Shown piece by piece: positions 55,140 through 63,962 of a stretch of DNA of 64,000 nt. How positions within the stretch are numbered: position 1 is the first letter of the stretch; the number at the start of each line of letters is the position of its first letter. This DNA comes from an uncultured Muribaculaceae bacterium (GTDB lineage Bacteria; Bacteroidota; Bacteroidia; Bacteroidales; Muribaculaceae): positions 16,966-80,965 of the forward strand of contig CALUIB010000014.1 of NCBI GenBank assembly GCA_944320595.1. The letters run 5' to 3'. The position numbers and the translations under genes were made by a program. A model generated the notes under the pieces. It was not told where the DNA came from and ran no database searches. It saw only the letters and a program-made list of their open reading frames with translations.

Positions 55140-55880
55140 ATGGCTATACTTAATTCCATCATGGCAGCTTTGCAGTCGGCAGGTGCCGACGTGCTGCCGG
55201 CCGACACGCTCGGCGCACTGCAACAGGCTGCCGGCACTGCTGCCGCCGCCACCCAAGAAATGTCGGTGTGGGAACTCACACTTAAAGGCGGTATCATCAT
55301 GATACCGCTTGCGATATTGTCGGTGATAAGCATTTACATACTCATCGAGCGTTTCCTTGCCATCAAGACTGCGGCCAAGGAGGATAAGACGTTCATGCGC
55401 CGCATAAAAGATTATATCCACGAGGGCGAGATAGAAAGTGCCGTGAACTTGTGCAAGAAGACCGACACGCCCTATTCGCGCCTTATCATGAAGGGCATTT
55501 CGCGCATAGGCCGCCCCATGAACGATGTGCTGGTGGCCATCGAGAACACTGGTAATATGGAAATAACGGCACTGGGCAAGGGTTTCAACTGGCTGGCCAC
55601 CACGGCTGCCGGTGCGCCTATGCTCGGGTTCCTGGGCACTGTCACGGGTATGGTGCGTGCATTCTTCGCCCTGGCCAGCGCAGGGAACAATGCCAACATA
55701 GCCGTGCTGGCAAGTGGCATATACGAGGCTTTGGTGACCACGGTCGCAGGGCTTATTGTGGGGATTATAGCATTGTTTGCCTATAACTTCCTTGTTTCTC
55801 GCCTCAACAAGGTGATGAACCAGCTCGAAGCCAAGACGATGGAATTTATGGACTTGCTCAATGAGCCGGCCGCAAAATAA
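55140..55880 (+). CDS. exbB: ExbB/TolQ-type proton channel protein
   Basis: The product has 246 residues from the ATG at 55140. Three transmembrane segments are seen (about 50-70, 150-175 and 195-220), with GFNWLATTAAGAPMLGFLGT and EALVTTVAGLIVGIIAL as signatures. With ExbD it uses the proton gradient to drive TonB. It is followed directly by exbD and a tonB gene, a complete energy module. Confidence 0.93.
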   Translation: MAILNSIMAALQSAGADVLPADTLGALQQAAGTAAAATQEMSVWELTLKGGIIMIPLAILSVISIYILIERFLAIKTAAKEDKTFMRRIKDYIHEGEIESAVNLCKKTDTPYSRLIMKGISRIGRPMNDVLVAIENTGNMEITALGKGFNWLATTAAGAPMLGFLGTVTGMVRAFFALASAGNNANIAVLASGIYEALVTTVAGLIVGIIALFAYNFLVSRLNKVMNQLEAKTMEFMDLLNEPAAK

Positions 55881-55897
55881 GCAAGGAGAACACGACT

Positions 55898-56344
55898 ATG
55901 GCACTGAAACGGCAACACGACATGATGTCGATGTTCAGCATGGCATCTATGACCGATGTCATATTCTTGTTGCTCATATTTTTTATGGTGACATCGACTT
56001 TCGTTTACCCGTCGGCTCTTGAAGTTGACCTTCCGCAGTCGAGCCAGCAGACGGCGTTGAAACCCGGCACACGCATATATATCGACAAGGACTTGGTGAT
56101 GTATGGTGCTTTTGGCGACGAGGAGCCTAAGGCGTTGCCCGAAGACCAGTTGCTTACATTCTTGCGACTGGCGCAGCAAAATAATCCTGAGCAGTTCATT
56201 GCGCTTTATGCCGATGCGTCGGTTCCTTATGGTAAAATAGTGGAAGTGCTCGACAAGGGCGCGCGCAATAACTTGAAGATTGTGCTTGCCACCACGCCGG
56301 CATCGCCCAACTATGCCACTCCCGGCAAAGGGAAAAACATATAA
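55898..56344 (+). CDS. exbD: ExbD/TolR-type protein
   Basis: The product has 148 residues. There is one N-terminal transmembrane segment with the proton-carrying Asp in SMTDVIFLLLIFFMVTSTF, and a periplasmic domain containing ALYADASVPYGKIVEVLD. It works with ExbB. Gaps of 17 and 16 bp separate it from its neighbours, consistent with one operon. Confidence 0.93.
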   Translation: MALKRQHDMMSMFSMASMTDVIFLLLIFFMVTSTFVYPSALEVDLPQSSQQTALKPGTRIYIDKDLVMYGAFGDEEPKALPEDQLLTFLRLAQQNNPEQFIALYADASVPYGKIVEVLDKGARNNLKIVLATTPASPNYATPGKGKNI

Positions 56345-56360
56345 AAAGCTTACGTAGAGA

Positions 56361-57143
56361 ATGAACGACCCCGGCAAGAATAAAAAAATTGCATTGGTGG
56401 CAACCGCAGTGTTCCATATAGCGGTGCTGCTTATTCTTGTGTTGTCTTATCTGCACTACACCGATATTCCGATGGAGGACGATGCCGTGCAGCAAGACAT
56501 TACATTCTTTGGCGGAGAATATGTGATGCTCGGGAACGCATTGCAGCAGCAGGGTGACGAGGCGGCTACTTTGGCTGCCGACGAGGAGCAGGCAAACACG
56601 GGCGACAATATTGACGATGCCGGAACGGCAGGGGAGTCGGCTACGCCGGCCTTATCGACCGACGAGCAGTCGCCAATGCAGGTGACGAAGGAGTCGGAAC
56701 AGGCCGGACCCACCAAGGAAGAACTTGCCGAGCAGGAACGCATACGCCGCCGTAAGGAAGCCGAGGAGCGTACCAACCGGCTCGTGCAGGGAGCTTTCAA
56801 TAATTCAAAGGGTAACGGCGGCGGCAGCGAAGGCCAGCCCGACGGCAACAGTCCCACGGGTACTCGCTCAGGCTCGCCTGGTGTGTCGGGATTGTCGGCC
56901 GGTTACACGCTTGAGCATTGGGGCAATCCTCGCAGCCCGGTTGAGGGCACGGTGGTGATAAGGGTGCGTGTTAACTCTCGCGGGCAGGTTATCGCGGCCA
57001 ATTACGACAGCGGCAGCGGAACGGCTGCAAGCAACATGGACGTGCGCCGCAGCTGCGAGCAGGCATCGCGGCAGTCGCGGTTCAAAGTGCCTACAGGCAC
57101 CGTGAGCGAGGCGATAGGATACATAACATGGAAATTCCAATGA
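56361..57143 (+). CDS. tonB: TonB-family energy transducer
   Basis: The product has 260 residues. A single transmembrane segment lies at about 9-32. A long Glu/Ala/Pro-poor linker with a charged helix (EELAEQERIRRRKEAEERTN) follows, then a Gly/Ser-rich hinge and a short TonB C-terminal domain (GTVVIRVRVNSRGQVIAANY, CEQASRQSRFKVP). The linker is more TolA-like than the Pro-rich one of E. coli TonB. It transmits energy to outer-membrane receptors. Confidence 0.85.
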   Translation: MNDPGKNKKIALVATAVFHIAVLLILVLSYLHYTDIPMEDDAVQQDITFFGGEYVMLGNALQQQGDEAATLAADEEQANTGDNIDDAGTAGESATPALSTDEQSPMQVTKESEQAGPTKEELAEQERIRRRKEAEERTNRLVQGAFNNSKGNGGGSEGQPDGNSPTGTRSGSPGVSGLSAGYTLEHWGNPRSPVEGTVVIRVRVNSRGQVIAANYDSGSGTAASNMDVRRSCEQASRQSRFKVPTGTVSEAIGYITWKFQ

Positions 57144-57165
57144 TGCGTTTTTTGCCGAATTATCG

Positions 57166-57753
57166 ATGGCTATTGATTGCTGTGAAATAGAAAAATGGGC
57201 AAATGCCAAGCCGGGCGAGGTGGAGGCATTGAGCAGGCGTTTTGAAGGGCTTGACGATACGCTTACGCTCGTGGAGATAGCCCGTGCATACGTGGCGCAG
57301 GCATACATCGGCGACGGTTGCTCCGACCTTGATTTCGACCGCATGGCCTTGGACACGATGATGAAGACAGGCCATTTGGAAGATGCCTTGCGGCTGGCTT
57401 GGGATGTGGCCTGCCGAAAACCGTTCAACCTTGATGCGCTCGACGTGTTGCTGCGGATAGTGCCGCCGCAGCATGATATATGGAAAGTGGCGGCATGGCG
57501 TTTCACTCGCCTGCTCAGGGCCATAGCATCGACAGGCGACGGCACATCGACGCAATCGGCCTTCTGTGTGGTGTGTGTGCAAGACGAGTATATGTTCATG
57601 CGCGCCGCACTTGAGCTTGACGGCATCTCGTCGCAGGAACTTGTGGTGGAAGGCTTGCGCTCCTACGACCGTTTTACCGTCGCCCCTGGCGATAAATACC
57701 CCCACACTAATATATACTTTGAAATAACCCCGTTCAACATTTCCGCATTGTAA
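57166..57753 (+). CDS. DUF4919-like protein
   Basis: The product has 195 residues with no signal peptide. It is mostly helical (LVEIARAYVAQAYIGDG, HLEDALRLAWDVACRKPFNL), like a TPR-type fold, with a beta end (DKYPHTNIYFEITPFNIS). The similarity to DUF4919 is by pattern only. It starts 22 bp after tonB and is probably the last gene of that operon. Confidence 0.6.
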   Translation: MAIDCCEIEKWANAKPGEVEALSRRFEGLDDTLTLVEIARAYVAQAYIGDGCSDLDFDRMALDTMMKTGHLEDALRLAWDVACRKPFNLDALDVLLRIVPPQHDIWKVAAWRFTRLLRAIASTGDGTSTQSAFCVVCVQDEYMFMRAALELDGISSQELVVEGLRSYDRFTVAPGDKYPHTNIYFEITPFNISAL

Positions 57754-57847
57754 TTTTCCCATCGCCCACGGCTCTATATGTGTGCATTTTTGGGGGAAAT
57801 GTTGTGTAATGTGGCTCGTAAATACATAATAATACGTTATTTTTGTG

Positions 57848-57855
57848 TAAGTTTG
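57848..57855 (+). promoter_or_regulatory. -7 box TAAGTTTG for tyrS
   Basis: TAAGTTTG lies 28 bp before the tyrS ATG. The -33 element is unclear. Confidence 0.5.
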
Positions 57856-57883
57856 CACTTGCAAATGTTTTAAATTTAATTCG

Positions 57884-59176
57884 ATGAATTTTATTGAAGA
57901 ATTGAAATGGCGCGGCATGATTAACAACATGATGCCGGGCACCGAAGAACAACTCAACAAGGAAATGACCACGGCCTACTTGGGCATCGACCCCACGGCC
58001 GACTCGTTGCACATAGGCCACTTGGTGGGCGTGATGATGCTGAAGCATCTGCAACGGTCGGGCCACCGTCCCATTGCACTTGTGGGTGGTGCCACGGGCA
58101 TGATAGGCGACCCTTCGATGAAATCGCAGGAACGCGTTCTCATCGACGAGCCGACATTGCGCCACAATCAGGAATGCATAAAGCGGCAACTTGCCAAGTT
58201 CCTCGACTTTGACAGCGATGCGCCCAACCACGCCATCCTTGTCAACAACTATGACTGGATGAAGGACTATGGTTTCCTTAATTTCATCCGCGACATAGGC
58301 AAGCACATTACCGTCAACTATATGATGGCAAAGGATTCGGTGAAGAAGCGCCTTGGCAGCGACACGCAGCACGGTATGTCGTTCACCGAGTTTTCTTACC
58401 AGCTGCTGCAAGGGTATGACTTCCTGCACTTGTATGAAACCATGGGGTGCAAGTTGCAAATGGGCGGTTCCGACCAATGGGGGAACATGACCACTGGCAC
58501 CGAACTTATCCGCCGCATGAACGGCGGCGAGGCGTATGCGCTCACCTGCCCGCTTATCACCAAGGCCGACGGTGGCAAATTTGGCAAGACCGAGTCGGGC
58601 AACGTGTGGCTCGACCCAAAACGCACTTCGCCCTACAAGTTCTATCAATTCTGGCTTAACGTGAGTGATGCCGATGCTGCAAAATACATAAGGATATTCA
58701 CCGACCTTGCAAAAGAGGAAATCGAAGCTCTTGAGGCCGAGCAGGAGAAGGATCCGGGGCTGCGCCCGTTGCAGAAACGGCTTGCACAGGAAATCACCGT
58801 GATGGTGCATTCGCGCCAAGACTACGAGGCCGCTGTGGAGGCTTCGCAGATACTGTTCTCTAACAAGGCCAACGACATATTGCACCGCATCGACGAGGAC
58901 ACATTGCTGTCGGTATTCGAGGGTGTGCCCACCTTTGAAGTTCCGCTGTCGCTCATCGAGGCCGGTGTACCTGCCGTGGAGCTGTTCACGGCACATGCCG
59001 CCGTGTTCCCGTCGAAAGGCGAGATGCGCAAGCTCACACAAGGTGGCGGCGTGTCGGTCAACAAGGAGAAACTGGCCGATGCCAATGCCACTATCGACAA
59101 GTCGATGTTGCTAAACGGGAAATACATACTTGTGCAGCGCGGCAAGAAAAACTATTACCTCGTAATAGCAAAATAA
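57884..59176 (+). CDS. tyrS: Tyrosyl-tRNA synthetase
   Basis: The product has 430 residues, of the bacterial TyrRS type. The class I motifs are HIGHL in [14 protein letters not shown] (residues about 44-48) and KFGKT in [15 protein letters not shown]. The C-terminal S4 RNA-binding domain includes [15 protein letters not shown]. It charges tRNA-Tyr. A terminator follows at 59198-59240. Confidence 0.96.
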   Translation: MNFIEELKWRGMINNMMPGTEEQLNKEMTTAYLGIDPTADSLHIGHLVGVMMLKHLQRSGHRPIALVGGATGMIGDPSMKSQERVLIDEPTLRHNQECIKRQLAKFLDFDSDAPNHAILVNNYDWMKDYGFLNFIRDIGKHITVNYMMAKDSVKKRLGSDTQHGMSFTEFSYQLLQGYDFLHLYETMGCKLQMGGSDQWGNMTTGTELIRRMNGGEAYALTCPLITKADGGKFGKTESGNVWLDPKRTSPYKFYQFWLNVSDADAAKYIRIFTDLAKEEIEALEAEQEKDPGLRPLQKRLAQEITVMVHSRQDYEAAVEASQILFSNKANDILHRIDEDTLLSVFEGVPTFEVPLSLIEAGVPAVELFTAHAAVFPSKGEMRKLTQGGGVSVNKEKLADANATIDKSMLLNGKYILVQRGKKNYYLVIAK

Positions 59177-59197
59177 CGAATTGAGCTATAACTTGCG

Positions 59198-59240
59198 GTG
59201 TGCATGATGCCCTGCAAAGTGGCATTGTGCACACTTTTTT
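59198..59240 (+). terminator. Terminator after tyrS
   Basis: GTGTGCATGATGCC (59198-59211) pairs with GGCATTGTGCACAC (59221-59234) with one mismatch, followed by TTTTTT. Confidence 0.8.
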
Positions 59241-59252
59241 GTAATAATGATT

Positions 59253-59280
59253 GTAGATGCGCGGTGTGCTGCGTCTTTAC
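59253..59280. repeat. Imperfect palindrome upstream of the FMN oxidase gene
   Basis: GTAGATGCGCGGTG folds onto TGCTGCGTCTTTAC with wobble pairs. On the minus strand its core AGACGCAGCACACCGCG is almost the same as the core at 27642-27669. Confidence 0.7.
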
Positions 59281-59303
59281 ATCAAATAAAATGGAATAAT
59301 AAT

Positions 59304-60338
59304 ATGACATACAGCGAGATAATCAAGGAAGCCCGTACCGCCCTTGGGGGAAAGTTGTGCAGGGCTTGCGACGAATGCAACGGGCGTGCTTGCCGCAATA
59401 TGATACCTGGCCCGGGGGCAAAAGGCATAGGTGACACTGCCATGCGCAACTATGATGCCTGGCGGCAGGTGCGCGTGAAAATGGACACCATCTGCGCCAA
59501 GCAGCCGGTTGACATGGGCGTGGAACTTTTCGGGCGGCGTTTTAGCTATCCGTTCTTTGCAGCCCCGGTGGGTGCGGTCAACATTCACTTTGGCGAGAAA
59601 TACGACGACCGCCGATATAACGACATAATGGTGAGAGCCTGCGCCGAGGCTGGCATAGCGGCCTTTACGGGCGACGGCGTGCTCGACGAGGTAGTGCCAA
59701 TGGCCTGCGAGGCGATAGGGCGCAATGGCGGCACTGGCATTCCCACCATAAAGCCATGGGATGCCGAGACTGTGAAACGGAAAATGAAATATGCCACCGA
59801 TTGTGGCGCAGTGGCCATTGCTATGGACGTTGATGCTGCAGGCCTGCCGTTCTTGCGCAACAGCAACCCGCCTGCAGGCAGCAAAAGCGTGGAGGAATTG
59901 CGCGAAATAATCCGCGCTGCCGGTCGCCCGTTTGTGGTAAAGGGTATAATGACGGTGCACGGAGCCGAGAAGGCCGTTGAGGCCGGTGCGTCGGCAATAG
60001 TGGTGTCGAACCACGGAGGCCGCGTGCTCGACCAGTGCCAGGCCACCGCCGAGGTGCTCGAAGAGATTGCCGCGGCAGTAAAGGGGCGTTGCAAGGTGCT
60101 TGTCGATGGAGGCATACGTTCGGGCGTTGACGTGTTCAAGGCCATCGCGCTCGGTGCCGACGGGGTGCTTATATGCCGCCCGATGGTGGTCGCGGCTTTC
60201 GGCAGAGCCGAGGAGGGCGTGAAATGCTACATACGCAAGATTGCCGACGAGCTGCAAGACACCATGGAGATGTGCGGCGCGGCAAGCCTGTCGCAAATCA
60301 CCCGCGACATGGTGTCGTCGCCCTTCCGACCCCAGTAA
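59304..60338 (+). CDS. FMN-dependent alpha-hydroxy-acid oxidase-like protein with N-terminal Cys cluster
   Basis: The product has 344 residues from the ATG at 59304. The TIM barrel has the FMN and substrate blocks FFAAPVGAVNIHFG, PFVVKGIMTVHGAEKAVEAG, IVVSNHGGRVLDQ (catalytic His and Arg) and VLVDGGIRSGVDVFKAIALGAD-like VLVDGGIRSGVDVFKAIALG. The N-terminus has Cys19, 22, 25 and 30 (LCRACDECNGRACRN), which the classical lactate/glycolate oxidases lack. The cluster could bind a metal or an Fe-S centre. The substrate is unknown. Confidence 0.85.
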   Translation: MTYSEIIKEARTALGGKLCRACDECNGRACRNMIPGPGAKGIGDTAMRNYDAWRQVRVKMDTICAKQPVDMGVELFGRRFSYPFFAAPVGAVNIHFGEKYDDRRYNDIMVRACAEAGIAAFTGDGVLDEVVPMACEAIGRNGGTGIPTIKPWDAETVKRKMKYATDCGAVAIAMDVDAAGLPFLRNSNPPAGSKSVEELREIIRAAGRPFVVKGIMTVHGAEKAVEAGASAIVVSNHGGRVLDQCQATAEVLEEIAAAVKGRCKVLVDGGIRSGVDVFKAIALGADGVLICRPMVVAAFGRAEEGVKCYIRKIADELQDTMEMCGAASLSQITRDMVSSPFRPQ

Positions 60339-60353
60339 CGGCGGTAAAAAAAC

Positions 60354-60446
60354 AAGGTGAAGCAATCGCTGCTTTACCTTGCCCAACTAATGAGAATTGT
60401 TAGTTAATGTTTTTAGATTTAAGGCGTATTGTGTTATTATCGCTTA
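60354..60446 (+). other. Hairpin and short spacer after the FMN oxidase gene
   Basis: AAGGTGAAGCA (60354-60364) pairs with TGCTTTACCTT (60370-60380) with one mismatch but no T-tract follows. It may end or stabilise the transcript. Confidence 0.45.
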
Positions 60447-60893
60447 CTAATACTTCTTTAGTATTGCAAATATATGAATAAAATTCGGATATACCACCGC
60501 CCCCGCCCCTAAAATGCGCATTTTCGAGAAATGTTCTATTCCTGTTAATTCCAAGGACTGCCGTTCTTCTAATGAGTGCGCGACATCATTGAAAACGGTG
60601 TGGGTAACCAGTCCGTATTTCTTCATTCCGCCAAATCGCATACCAAAGTCGTATGGCTGTATTATTTCATTTTAAACAGAGTCTATGCGTGTGTAACCAT
60701 TCAATTTATCAAACGGCTCTCCTTGTATCGGTGATAGGACAAAGCAGCCGTTTTCCACAGGCATCTTATAAACTGTATATGCATTATGCCCATGATAGCA
60801 CATACCCTCCCACAGTGTTACTATCAATTCCTTTTCACCATCAAAATCTATGTCGAAGAAGAAAAACGGAGATTGAGAACCATCAAAAAGCAT
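60447..60893 (-). pseudogene. Gene fragment interrupted by an in-frame stop
   Basis: The frame opens at 60893 (MLFDGSQSPFFFFDIDFDGE), meets a TAA at 60672-60674 after RIDSV, and then stays open in the same frame through NEIIQPYDFGMRFGGMKKYG to 60447. There is no frameshift, only one stop. The first part (DIDFDGEKELIVTLWEG) looks like the C-terminal half of a larger exported protein, and no signal peptide is present. It is probably a remnant; read-through or a sequencing error is the alternative. Just upstream lies the stop of a small lipoprotein gene. Confidence 0.65.
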
Positions 60894-60898
60894 ATTGT

Positions 60899-61279
60899 TT
60901 ACGTGTCATTAGCTGGCTTAAAAGGGATATAATCAGTTTCTATCAACATACCATTTTTGTTATGACTAAGATTGCCATCGGAAAACAGAGGGTTCTTTAC
61001 AACGAACTCATGTTCTTCGTTTTTAAAATGGATAAAGCCATGCCCGTTTATAGCCGTCGGATTATGCCATGAATAAAATTCCCCATTATAAATGGTATCA
61101 ACCATGCAGATTGCAGAAACATAATAGCCGCCCACTTGCTGATTATATTTGACGTAAACACATATTGCATCTTCTTCTTTTAAATAGTCTGCTCGTTCAA
61201 AGCCATGCGGAGTAGTGCTTGTATTGGCGCAGCCACAAACAAGCAATAAAGCCAACAAATAGGATGGTAATCGTTTCAT
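60899..61279 (-). CDS. Small lipoprotein of unknown function
   Basis: The product has 126 residues from the ATG at 61277-61279. The signal MKRLPSYLLALLLVCGCANT ends in the lipobox VCGC. The mature part is beta-rich (DAICVYVKYNQQVGGYYVSA, INGHGFIHFKNEEHEFVV). It may be short of its original length, since it ends abruptly next to a broken gene. Its start region resembles that of the next lipoprotein upstream. Confidence 0.65.
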   Translation of the reverse strand: MKRLPSYLLALLLVCGCANTSTTPHGFERADYLKEEDAICVYVKYNQQVGGYYVSAICMVDTIYNGEFYSWHNPTAINGHGFIHFKNEEHEFVVKNPLFSDGNLSHNKNGMLIETDYIPFKPANDT

Positions 61280-61397
61280 CTGCCAACACCGTTTTTGAAG
61301 TTTATCGGTAGTTCTTCGATGTAATATATTGGAACTTTTTCTGATTCTCATTATAAAACAGGATTTCTTTCAAAAAAAGGTACTGTCATTGTCAGCA

Positions 61398-62462
61398 TCA
61401 TTCAAATTCTTTTAGATGCTCATTCCATTTGGTGGTGAAATTGGGATATGCCAGCAACTGCTCGTAAGTGCAACTGTCGGGCAAGAGCAGTTCTGCCGTT
61501 TCAGAGGTAAAAGCTCCCATGTCATTGAACTCATTTTTGAGGGTTATAAGATGTGAACGCAGAAAACGGTATGTGGCATTATTCCAAATGTCTTTTTGCT
61601 TGCCCTGCAAGACACTGGCTATTTCATTCCTCTTTGAAATGAAGTCATACCATGCTTTTTTGGCCTTTAGCAAGGCTTGCCTGTCGGCTGTTTCATCATA
61701 AAGTGGGAATGGCTCATCTTCAAATGTCGAGGGAATCAAGTCGTTAAAGATATGTGCATATTCCTTGTCAAATAGTGAATCTGAAATATCCCTGTATTTC
61801 ATTGGCACATGGTAGTTATTGCTTGTCATTGAGAAATATAAGTCTTTCAACGATTCATTCCTGCCATGATGAATGGCGATTGAAGTGTTGTAATATTTGA
61901 TGAACGAATATGAGCCATCAGCATTGGCATTGTCTATATGAGCTTTAAGAAACTCATGTTGGGCTGTTATTAATCTGTCGGCAAGCGACTTTTCTTCTTG
62001 CAACAGCTTGGAAAGCCTGTGGTCGGCTATTTCATCAATCTTTTCAAGTAAATAATGGTTTAGAAATTGGATTTGGTGTGATGACACTGCAAAATCTTGC
62101 TCCACTTCAATCGTAGAAACCTGTGGAGCTTTCAAGTCATAAACCATGTGCAACAGGCTGTCAACAATATTGTATTGCATTATAGTATTTGAAGGCAGCT
62201 CAATTTTGTTAGATTGCATATAGCGGTATATGCTATCCCAGACAATGCCGAACACCGAATCCTTGTTTCCAATATAAGACATCAGCACATTGCCATTATC
62301 TGAATCCCAGTTCCCAACATAAGATGTCAGCGCATTGCCAATGTTCACGGCAGAATCTTCTGCCTGCTGGGCAAGAGCAGTTTCTTGGCTATTGTTTCCT
62401 TTACACCCATATAAGATGCAAAATAGCATCAAGCCAAATAGCAAAAATGGCAATCGTTTCAT
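61398..62462 (-). CDS. Lipoprotein of unknown function, helical
   Basis: The product has 354 residues. The signal MKRLPFLLFGLMLFCILYGC has a lipobox ILYGC. The mature protein is almost all helical and rich in Lys, Glu and aromatic residues (LEKIDEIADHRLSKLLQEEK, RQALLKAKKAWYDFISKRNE). An early repeat of the type LTSYVGNWDSDNGNVLMSYI appears twice near residues 45-75. No family is recognised. The DNA is AT-rich, as in its neighbours. Confidence 0.7.
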   Translation of the reverse strand: MKRLPFLLFGLMLFCILYGCKGNNSQETALAQQAEDSAVNIGNALTSYVGNWDSDNGNVLMSYIGNKDSVFGIVWDSIYRYMQSNKIELPSNTIMQYNIVDSLLHMVYDLKAPQVSTIEVEQDFAVSSHQIQFLNHYLLEKIDEIADHRLSKLLQEEKSLADRLITAQHEFLKAHIDNANADGSYSFIKYYNTSIAIHHGRNESLKDLYFSMTSNNYHVPMKYRDISDSLFDKEYAHIFNDLIPSTFEDEPFPLYDETADRQALLKAKKAWYDFISKRNEIASVLQGKQKDIWNNATYRFLRSHLITLKNEFNDMGAFTSETAELLLPDSCTYEQLLAYPNFTTKWNEHLKEFE

Positions 62463-62540
62463 CGGTCAATCCTGTTTTTTTGATGTCTTTAAGTTTAGAT
62501 TTGTTTTAAGAATTAGTGTTTATGTTTCTTGATTAATTTA

Positions 62541-63512
62541 TTAAGTTGCTCGTTTATAATATTTCCCCTTATGAGGACAATTTTCCAAATCGGCAATGGT
62601 TTGTTTGTAAATATCTTCCAATATCTGCCTGTTTTGAAGATTTTCCACATAGTATTGCGGTATGCTTGAAAAGCCGTATTTTGCACCTAACAAAGCGCAT
62701 GAAACAGCCGCATTGGTGTCGGCATCTCCTCCCAAATTGACAACCGCCAGCAAGCCGCCATTGAAAGAATCGCAGTGCCACAAGCTCCATAAAGCAATCG
62801 CCATTGTCTTTAATGTATATCCCATAGTATCATCGTCCAAGGAAAGAACCGCAGGGTCATCGTTAAAAGACATTTCTAAATATTCGGCTATGCGGTCGTC
62901 ATATCTGTTTGCAATTTCCATCAAATGTGCCTTTCCCAATTGGTAATCTGCAAAAATGAGGGATTGCATCAACTTTACAATAAGTACGCATGACCCGACA
63001 CAACGCATATCGGGGTGCGTAAGGCGACATATATCTGCAATCTCATCTTCTTCCGCAATTGGGGAAGTAGCTACGATTGAAGTCCTCATAAGCCCGCCAT
63101 TTGCGGCACTGCGGCATTGGTACATGTGCCAAACAATCTCTGCCGCCTTTATAGGGTCTTTGGTATAATCCCTCATGCAAAGTACATTAAAGGTATGCCT
63201 GCCTATCCCTAAAGGATTTCCGTTAAACCATTCCTTGAAATTGCAGGCTATCTCATTTAAATTGAAATGATTGTCATGCCTTGCCTTGGCTATGCAAATC
63301 ATCATGTCGGTGTCGTCGGTCCAACTGCCCTGTTTCCAACGGCTGCGGTGCGCATCTTGTATGATTTGGTCATAATGCTTCAATCCATCGGGATAGTATT
63401 TCTTCACTTCGGCTCGTGTCATAAATTCCGTTCCAAGCCCCAACGCATCGCCAATAGCCTGCCCATAGATACAGCCCTTGATTCTATCCTTTGTTGTTTC
63501 CGATAAAGCCAT
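62541..63512 (-). CDS. ADP-ribosylglycohydrolase family protein
   Basis: The product has 323 residues. The family motifs are GCIYGQAIGDALGLGTEF (residues 13-30), GSWTDDTDMMICIA (metal-binding Asp pair) and VNLGGDADTNAAVSCAL (metal-binding Asp near the C-terminus). It would remove ADP-ribose from proteins, or hydrolyse a related bond. It has no signal peptide. The neighbours give no clear target; it lies between accessory lipoproteins and IS remnants. Confidence 0.9.
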   Translation of the reverse strand: MALSETTKDRIKGCIYGQAIGDALGLGTEFMTRAEVKKYYPDGLKHYDQIIQDAHRSRWKQGSWTDDTDMMICIAKARHDNHFNLNEIACNFKEWFNGNPLGIGRHTFNVLCMRDYTKDPIKAAEIVWHMYQCRSAANGGLMRTSIVATSPIAEEDEIADICRLTHPDMRCVGSCVLIVKLMQSLIFADYQLGKAHLMEIANRYDDRIAEYLEMSFNDDPAVLSLDDDTMGYTLKTMAIALWSLWHCDSFNGGLLAVVNLGGDADTNAAVSCALLGAKYGFSSIPQYYVENLQNRQILEDIYKQTIADLENCPHKGKYYKRAT

Positions 63513-63577
63513 AAGCCGTTATTATGAAATTCTTTTTAAATTAGCACCTTGTGAATTAGTTATTTCCAAAAATTATG

Positions 63578-63750
63578 TCATTCTCCCTTTGGTTTGTTTA
63601 AGTGGGAATCGATGATGGCGCTTATTTCTTCTTCGCATTGCTCGGCAAGGAATTTGAACCTTATTGGGATGTAACCATATTTTCCCTCAAAGATACGGCA
63701 TAAGTCATAACACTTTATTCCAGTCTCCGCCACTAATTTTCTTAGAATCT
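63578..63750 (-). pseudogene. C-terminal fragment of an unknown gene, cut by an insertion
   Basis: On the minus strand a frame reads ILRKLVAETGIKCYDLCRIF, then GYIPIRFKFLAEQCEEEISA, and ends at TGA (63578-63580). No start codon or N-terminal part is left. The frame runs into the IS-like DNA near 63750. The family is not recognised. Confidence 0.5.
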
Positions 63751-63962
63751 GTTTAAATTTATTTATAATTAGTTGTAAATCAGTAGGTTAATTGGAATAT
63801 TTTTCGTAACTTTATGATTATCAAGACATTAAAGTTATGCATAAGTACCCAACCAACCTGACTGATAAACAGTGGCAAGTTATAAAAAATATGTTAGACC
63901 CCAAAGAAAGATTCAGAAAATATTCCACTACTGTCCCGTTTAAACTAACTCATACTAAATAA
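63750..63962 (+). mobile_element. Truncated IS (IS5-like transposase N-terminus)
   Basis: An ATG at 63837 starts MHKYPTNLTDKQWQVIKNML, matching the N-terminus (DUF4096 type) of IS5-group transposases. After FRKYS (near 63925) the sequence loses similarity and stops at 63962, so only about 30 transposase residues remain. The left end is AT-rich, near 63750. The abrupt change at about 63930 suggests a second element or a deletion. Confidence 0.65.
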
